Shown here: positions 59,827 through 64,000 of the stretch, in pieces
How positions within the stretch are numbered: position 1 is the first letter of the stretch
Layout of the letters: each line of letters starts with the position of its first letter
NCBI GenBank assembly: GCA_016841205.1
Contig: JAENZP010000001.1
Location: forward strand, 434,001 to 498,000
DNA: 64,000 nt
Source: Desulfoscipio geothermicus
GTDB lineage: Bacteria; Bacillota; Desulfotomaculia; Desulfotomaculales; Desulfallaceae
Reading direction: 5' to 3'
Notes under the pieces: model-generated
What the model saw: the letters and a program-made list of their open reading frames with translations, nothing else
Databases searched by the model: none
Told to the model about the DNA's origin: nothing
Translations under genes and position numbers: made by a program

Positions 59827-61236
59827 TTACTCCCCGTGGCCGGTACCACCGACCACAAGTTCCTTGATCCTGATAGTAGGCTGGGCGTCGCTCACCGGCA
59901 CTCCCTGACCATCTTTGCCGCAGGTGCCAATAGTAAAGCCCAAATCGTCGCCCACCGCCTCGATAAGCCGGAGCACCTCCGGACCATTACCGGTCAGCGT
60001 AGCGCCGCGTACCAGGGGTCCAACAGCACCGTTTTCAATCAGATAGCCCTCGGCCACATCAAAAACAAAATCCCCGGTGGTGGTATTAACCTGCCCCCCG
60101 CCCATTTTTTTCACCAGCAAACCGTTACCTGCATCACAAATAATCTTTTCCGGGTCATCCTTGCCGGGAGCAATATAGGTATTACCCATGCGGGGAATGG
60201 GCTTATGCTGGTAGGATTCCCGGCGGCCATGGCCGTTGGACTCCACCCCGTCCAGGTGAGCGGTAAGCCGGTCGTACAGAAAATCTTTCAATATACCGTT
60301 CTCGATTAAAACCACTTTACGTGCCGGTACACCCTCATCATCAAAGCTATATGAGCCATAGCGGTCAGGCATGGCAGCGTCATCTACAACAGTCACACAC
60401 TGCGCCGCCACCTGCCGGCCTTTTTTCCCGGCATACACGGAAAGCCCCTTTTGTACCAGGTCGGCCTCCAGCCCATGGCCGCAGGCCTCGTGCACCATAG
60501 TACCGCCTGCTTCCCCGGCCAGCACTACCGGCATTTTCCCGGCCGGCGCCGGCCTTGCAATTAGCATCTGCACCGCCCGCCGGGCTGCCGCAGCACCGAC
60601 TTCCTCCGGCTTATGACGTTCCAGCAGCTCGAAACCGCTGTGGCTGCCTACGGCTTCATAGCCCGTTTGAATGACCGCACCTTCCGAAGCCACCGCTTGT
60701 ACCATCAACCGGGTACGGACTCTTTCATCCTCCACGTAATAACCTCTGCTATTGGCCACGGTCACTCGCTGCACTATATCGCTGTAACCAACCATCACTT
60801 GCTTTATTTTTGACTGGTCCACCGCCCGGGCCGCCTCATCCGCCGCCTTCACCGCTTGAACCTTCTGCTCGGTGGTCACCTGGTCGGGCCGCTGCAACAC
60901 ATCAAATTTTACCGGCGATTCCACCCGCTGCAACTCAATAGAATTTTCCTTACCACCCTGGCCCACCACGGCATGACTGACAATACGGGCCGCCTCCAGC
61001 AAGCCCTCCCGGCTCAAATCATTGGTATAAGCATAAGAGGTTATGTCATCAAGTAAAACCCTGATCCCCGCCCCGGACTCAATACCCGAGTGGATTCGCT
61101 CAATTTTGCCATCCTCGCAGCCAATACCGGTCAGTTTTTTATACTCCACATAAACATCGGCAAAATCGCCGCCATTGGTTAATGCGGCGGTAATTACCTC
61201 ACTTAAAGTATCCTTATCCAACACACCGTTCACCAT
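59827..61236 (-). CDS. tldD: TldD family metalloprotease
   Basis: A 469-residue protein with the zinc site HEACGHGLEAD (HExxxH) at about 228-238, partner of PmbA/TldE (56489-57844). GGQVNTTTGDFVFDVAEGYLIE (in part) near 380 and LGFTIGTCGKDGQGVPVSDAQPTIRI (in part) near the end are conserved. In other bacteria the pair cleaves unfolded peptides. No modified-peptide precursor gene is apparent in the window. Confidence 0.94.
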   Translation of the reverse strand: MVNGVLDKDTLSEVITAALTNGGDFADVYVEYKKLTGIGCEDGKIERIHSGIESGAGIRVLLDDITSYAYTNDLSREGLLEAARIVSHAVVGQGGKENSIELQRVESPVKFDVLQRPDQVTTEQKVQAVKAADEAARAVDQSKIKQVMVGYSDIVQRVTVANSRGYYVEDERVRTRLMVQAVASEGAVIQTGYEAVGSHSGFELLERHKPEEVGAAAARRAVQMLIARPAPAGKMPVVLAGEAGGTMVHEACGHGLEADLVQKGLSVYAGKKGRQVAAQCVTVVDDAAMPDRYGSYSFDDEGVPARKVVLIENGILKDFLYDRLTAHLDGVESNGHGRRESYQHKPIPRMGNTYIAPGKDDPEKIICDAGNGLLVKKMGGGQVNTTTGDFVFDVAEGYLIENGAVGPLVRGATLTGNGPEVLRLIEAVGDDLGFTIGTCGKDGQGVPVSDAQPTIRIKELVVGGTGHGE

Positions 61237-61394
61237 CCAGTTCTAATTTAATATAAAACTAAAACAATCCGCATAACCTTTGCACATAATATATCATGCA
61301 TGCCTGTAAGCTACCCATATTTTACTTCCAAAGCATTATTTTTATTATAATTTGCTCACCGGTATTATATCATGGAGATAATTACCCTTCCATA

Positions 61395-62522
61395 TTAATA
61401 TACGGCCCGTGATTCCTCCCATAATTTTGTATCCACATTAACCGTTAAAGCACCATCCACCGGTTCAAGGCTTCTAACATGGCATATTTCAAATATACCC
61501 TCCCCAACATCTTCATACATAAAGCCACCAACGCAGGCCGCACCATGAAGCGATGCGCCATCCTGAACAAATAAAGAACCACCGGCTATAATATTTGTAT
61601 ATACAGAAAAATTATAGATATTTACATCTCCAAGAGCAATCAGGGTTAAGCTTCCATCCTCGGAATCCCCGATTTCCAAACTTCCCATTACATTAATATT
61701 ACCGGTGGAAAAGATTAGTGCCGCCCCATGGTAAGCACCGGAAATATTAACATTACCGTCTACATAATAAAAACCGTTATATTCTGTTATAACCCCATCA
61801 GTGCCAAATTCCATATCATGATAAAAAACATGACCGTCTTCCGATGCCTTATGTAAGTAATAACTTTTTTTAAGTTCCGGGAAAGATGGTATGTATTCGT
61901 AATTGCTATATATTTGTCCACCGCAATCACCCGTAACATTACCGCCAGCATAGATATCACCACTGACCAGCACTGTGTCCGGTATTTCAATACTGCCATT
62001 TAAGATCATACTACCCTCTACTGTTATATTACCGGACATATCAATATTAGCCGGTTGGTCGGGTAGGATAGCAAGTCCCTTTAAATAATCTTCAGTAGCA
62101 TAAACAGCAATCGTACACCGTAACGTTTTTTGAGCCAGCAATTCACCGGCATCGTTTTCACAACACCCCAGGGAACTAATTAATAAAGAGTTGCCAATAG
62201 CTTGCTTTTGCTTTATAGCCCCGACTGAATATGTAACATCATCACTTACCGGCGTTTCCGGAAAAACCTCGGTAAAAACACCGTTATTGACTGCAGGTAA
62301 GTTATTCAACCAATCTATGTCCTTTTTAATAGCAGCTATTGCTTTTTCAATACCGGCATCGGCTGCACACTGTACCTTAATATACTCTTCTTCCCTAACT
62401 ACATTTACATAACTGCCTAAGGTCAAAGTTCCTACGGCAGAGGTTAATATAATCAAAAGGGTGGCAATCATTATCACCAAAACTAAAGTTTGTCCCTCTT
62501 CTCTGCCGAGATACTCTTTCAC
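61395..62522 (-). CDS. PilX-like pilus-associated protein of unknown detail
   Basis: A 375-residue protein with a single N-terminal hydrophobic segment (TLVLVIMIATLLIILTSAV, 12-30) followed by a beta-rich C-terminal region with many NI/VNISG repeats (about 180-300). The start GTG 62522 has GGGGGA upstream. It lacks the G-FxxxE prepilin site, as expected for PilX-like proteins that use a processed or uncut anchor. The beta-helix-like tail, with DGNVNISG and STGNINVMGS, suggests a polymer-forming or adhesin-type element. It is the third of three pilus-like genes. Confidence 0.6.
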   Translation of the reverse strand: MKEYLGREEGQTLVLVIMIATLLIILTSAVGTLTLGSYVNVVREEEYIKVQCAADAGIEKAIAAIKKDIDWLNNLPAVNNGVFTEVFPETPVSDDVTYSVGAIKQKQAIGNSLLISSLGCCENDAGELLAQKTLRCTIAVYATEDYLKGLAILPDQPANIDMSGNITVEGSMILNGSIEIPDTVLVSGDIYAGGNVTGDCGGQIYSNYEYIPSFPELKKSYYLHKASEDGHVFYHDMEFGTDGVITEYNGFYYVDGNVNISGAYHGAALIFSTGNINVMGSLEIGDSEDGSLTLIALGDVNIYNFSVYTNIIAGGSLFVQDGASLHGAACVGGFMYEDVGEGIFEICHVRSLEPVDGALTVNVDTKLWEESRAVY

Positions 62523-62538
62523 AGCCCAATCCCCCGAT

Positions 62539-63033
62539 CTAGTTCCTAAACGTAACAGTTGTGCTTAAGTCCATTGTACCACTATCTCCCTTTTCCCCGG
62601 TTATTTTTATATGAACTATCCGAACGTCCGTACCTGTATTTTCAAGTTCTACATAGAGCCTTGTGACATACCTGGCTACCGGATTATTGCCATACCCGTT
62701 TATAGAACGAATTAATTGATATGCCGCCTCAGTATCACCACTTATACCTATCCTATAAGAAATCACATTATCATGTGGATCTTTAAAAGTAAGCCGGCCA
62801 CCTCCATAATTATCAATAGATGTAATTTCAGCCGCTTGGCGAACTTCCCGGGAAAGTCTATCAATCCCAATACGCAAGTTTTCCTGCACTTCCAGCCTGT
62901 TGAGGTTCCAATAGCATGTTTTTACACTAAAAGCAAATAACAAGTTGGCAGTACCAAAAACAATAGCAATTAATACTATAGCAACTAACAAGCCAACCAA
63001 AGAAGAACCACCACATTTGGACATCTTGAACAT
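62539..63033 (-). CDS. PilW-like minor pilin
   Basis: A 164-residue protein with one N-terminal membrane helix (VGLLVAIVLIAIVFGTANLLFAF, in part) and a beta-rich head. Its processing site would be in KCGGSSLVG, and the usual glutamate at position 5 is replaced. QENLRIGIDRLSREVRQA is typical of PilW/ComGF-like minor pilins. It lies between a PilV-like and a PilX-like gene and 6 bp after the former. Confidence 0.6.
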   Translation of the reverse strand: MFKMSKCGGSSLVGLLVAIVLIAIVFGTANLLFAFSVKTCYWNLNRLEVQENLRIGIDRLSREVRQAAEITSIDNYGGGRLTFKDPHDNVISYRIGISGDTEAAYQLIRSINGYGNNPVARYVTRLYVELENTGTDVRIVHIKITGEKGDSGTMDLSTTVTFRN

Positions 63034-63039
63034 AATGTA

Positions 63040-63426
63040 TTACCTTTTGGCTCTAGCACCGGCAACCGATACAGATTTCTCAAGGCCTGATACCGGTTCG
63101 GTAAAATAAACCGTAACATGGATATTCTTTAATAATTCACTGTATTCATCATCATTTCGGACGTCTACAGCATATTGATAATCGCCATTAGTAGCCGGAA
63201 ATTTTGTTTTGGGCACCGGTGCAATACTGTCATATTCCATACCCACAATTTCGTCAAGCTTCCCCTGGGCCATTTCTATTGCTTTAAGCCGCTGCAAAGA
63301 TCCCGTCATCTGATTTGTTGAAGTAGTAATGGCAAATAATACAGCAACAGAGCAAATGCTCAATACAAATACCGAGCCTACGACCTCCATAAGGATAAAT
63401 CCCCGCTTATCAGTAAGCACAAGCAC
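63040..63426 (-). CDS. PilV-like prepilin-type N-terminal protein
   Basis: A 128-residue pilin with a canonical cleavage site: KRG/FILMEVVGS, glycine at -1, phenylalanine at +1 and glutamate at +5, followed by a hydrophobic helix (VVGSVFVLSICSVAVLFAI). The head keeps the ALKEMAQ-type element IEMAQGKLDEIVGME (about 49-63), typical of PilV. GGAGGG precedes the start; GTG 63420 is an alternative. First of three pilin-like genes, probably matured by the prepilin peptidase at 58970. Confidence 0.75.
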   Translation of the reverse strand: MLVLTDKRGFILMEVVGSVFVLSICSVAVLFAITTSTNQMTGSLQRLKAIEMAQGKLDEIVGMEYDSIAPVPKTKFPATNGDYQYAVDVRNDDEYSELLKNIHVTVYFTEPVSGLEKSVSVAGARAKR

Positions 63427-63599
63427 CCCTCCAAACCAATAAATGATCTAATTGCTACTAGAAACCCCGATTGTAATTATGACTTTTCGTCCACCAATTT
63501 CCTTTATAATTAAATTTATACAATTATCTAAAAATACCTGCCAATATAGAAATATTTTTCTATAAAATTACATATTTTTGTAAATTTTATTATAATATG

Positions 63600-63827
63600 T
63601 TAGGGTAATCTATAACGCTGATTATCCACGAAAATCCAACCGCCCTTATTTATCGGATTTTCTCGTACCTGCCCGGCAAGCCCTACCATCGCACGGGATG
63701 GCACGCTGGATGTCTCTGAAAGGCCTATCAGCATTTCAGATGCCTGCTCTTCTTGCCAACCCAGCAGGTCACGGCAGGTGAATACAAATTCGGCTAGCAA
63801 AAGATTAAGCGATTGGTTGAGCATCAT
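63600..63827 (-). CDS. Short ORF, possible PEP/pyruvate-binding fragment
   Basis: A 75-codon frame starting MMLNQSLNLLLAEF. CRDLLGWQEEQASEML and SETSSVPSRAMVGLAG remind me of a helical segment in PEP-utilising enzymes (RDxLGW and TSxxSxPARAL). No ribosome binding site is clear. Its beginning overlaps the end of the frame at 63805-64000. It may be a pseudogene fragment or the C-terminus after a frameshift. Low confidence. Confidence 0.35.
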   Translation of the reverse strand: MMLNQSLNLLLAEFVFTCRDLLGWQEEQASEMLIGLSETSSVPSRAMVGLAGQVRENPINKGGWIFVDNQRYRLP

Positions 63828-64000
63828 ATGTATTTCCTGACTGTTCTACTGGGCAAGCCTTTATTATGGCCAGCTGGGCAGCGGTTAAAACTTTATTTAT
63901 CTCAGGAAAACCATAACTATTAATATTCTTGGTTTTAACTGGTTCAAAGGTATAGAGAAATACCACCATACCTTTCATGTCAGGGAAGACCAGACAGGAG
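63805..64000 (-). CDS. 3' end of a gene running off the right edge
   Basis: A frame open from the window edge down to TAA 63805-63807, giving about 64 residues (CLVFPDMKGMVVFLYTFEPVK in part, ending GNTYDAQPIA). I do not recognise it. The codon use looks ordinary. The overlap with the next frame is either a coupled start or a frameshift, which cannot be settled here. Confidence 0.45.
   Translation of the reverse strand, partial: SCLVFPDMKGMVVFLYTFEPVKTKNINSYGFPEINKVLTAAQLAIIKACPVEQSGNTYDAQPIA

Noticed and set aside
63618-63634. DnaA box (TTATCCACG) near the right edge
   Set aside because: A single near-match lies inside a reading frame with no cluster and no replication genes around it.
1-64000. 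CRISPR array, tRNA, rRNA or intact insertion sequence
   Set aside because: No regularly spaced repeats, no cloverleaf, no rRNA stretches and no transposase gene were found by eye.

Overview
The window looks like chromosomal DNA of a spore-forming, strictly anaerobic Firmicute of the Desulfotomaculum/Pelotomaculum type (Clostridia, Peptococcaceae-like). The grounds are a full set of sporulation genes (spo0A, spoIVB, spoIIAA-AB-sigF, spoIIIAA-AH, spoIIM, spoVAE/AF, dacF), anaerobic redox genes (the NfnAB transhydrogenase, 2-hydroxyacyl-CoA-dehydratase-type activases), an OLE RNA with its membrane protein, and TTG/GTG starts behind strong Shine-Dalgarno sequences. Genus-level placement is inference. 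Almost everything is on the minus strand, so transcription runs from high to low coordinates. Only two genes are on the plus strand. Both are small, and both have sporulation-sigma-like promoter matches.

Layout from low to high coordinates: trpS (cut by the window edge), an M50 protease and a DHH-CBS-CCA-transferase fusion (1-4260). lysA with a lysine riboswitch (4433-6127). Three separate genes of the 2-hydroxyacyl-CoA dehydratase activase/BcrC-like kind (6213-9312). spoVAF-spoVAE, dodecin and the sigF operon, dacF, nucleoside catabolism (pdp, deoB), xerD, a yqzK-like gene and spoIIM (9672-20105), an order close to that of Bacillus. A ComB-like protein, an unknown small plus-strand gene, a DUF3866 protein and an M20 peptidase (20173-23374). 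A cell-envelope/division-like group GT4-GT2-steB-steA (23509-27121). spo0A, spoIVB, recN, argR, mnmM, nadK, tlyA and dxs (27379-36288). oapA, OLE RNA, ispA, xseB, fchA, folD and xseA (36343-41859). nfnB-nfnA, nusB-DUF2273-amaP-asp23 and a pyruvate/oxaloacetate carboxyltransferase (41958-47634). The spoIIIA operon (48041-53382). A zinc-ribbon protein, efp, pepQ, aroQ, pmbA (53526-57844). A divergent pair of small genes (58004-58724). Prepilin peptidase, tldD and three pilin-like genes, then an unresolved fragment at the right edge.

The genes fit one programme: starvation-triggered sporulation (Spo0A, sigma-F, SpoIIM, the SpoIIIA channel, SpoIVB signalling, SpoVA germination proteins) embedded in housekeeping genes for isoprenoids, folate one-carbon units, DNA repair and translation. 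Sigma-H, -E, -F and -G promoter matches lie in front of the expected classes of genes. They also flag less-known genes as likely sporulation genes.

The strongest non-protein element is the OLE RNA (about 36990-37604). It lies between ispA and its partner gene oapA, with its own sigma-A-type promoter and a perfect 9-bp inverted repeat over the -10 box. No CRISPR array, tRNA, rRNA or intact insertion sequence was seen. All assignments come from reading the sequence, and no database search was made.
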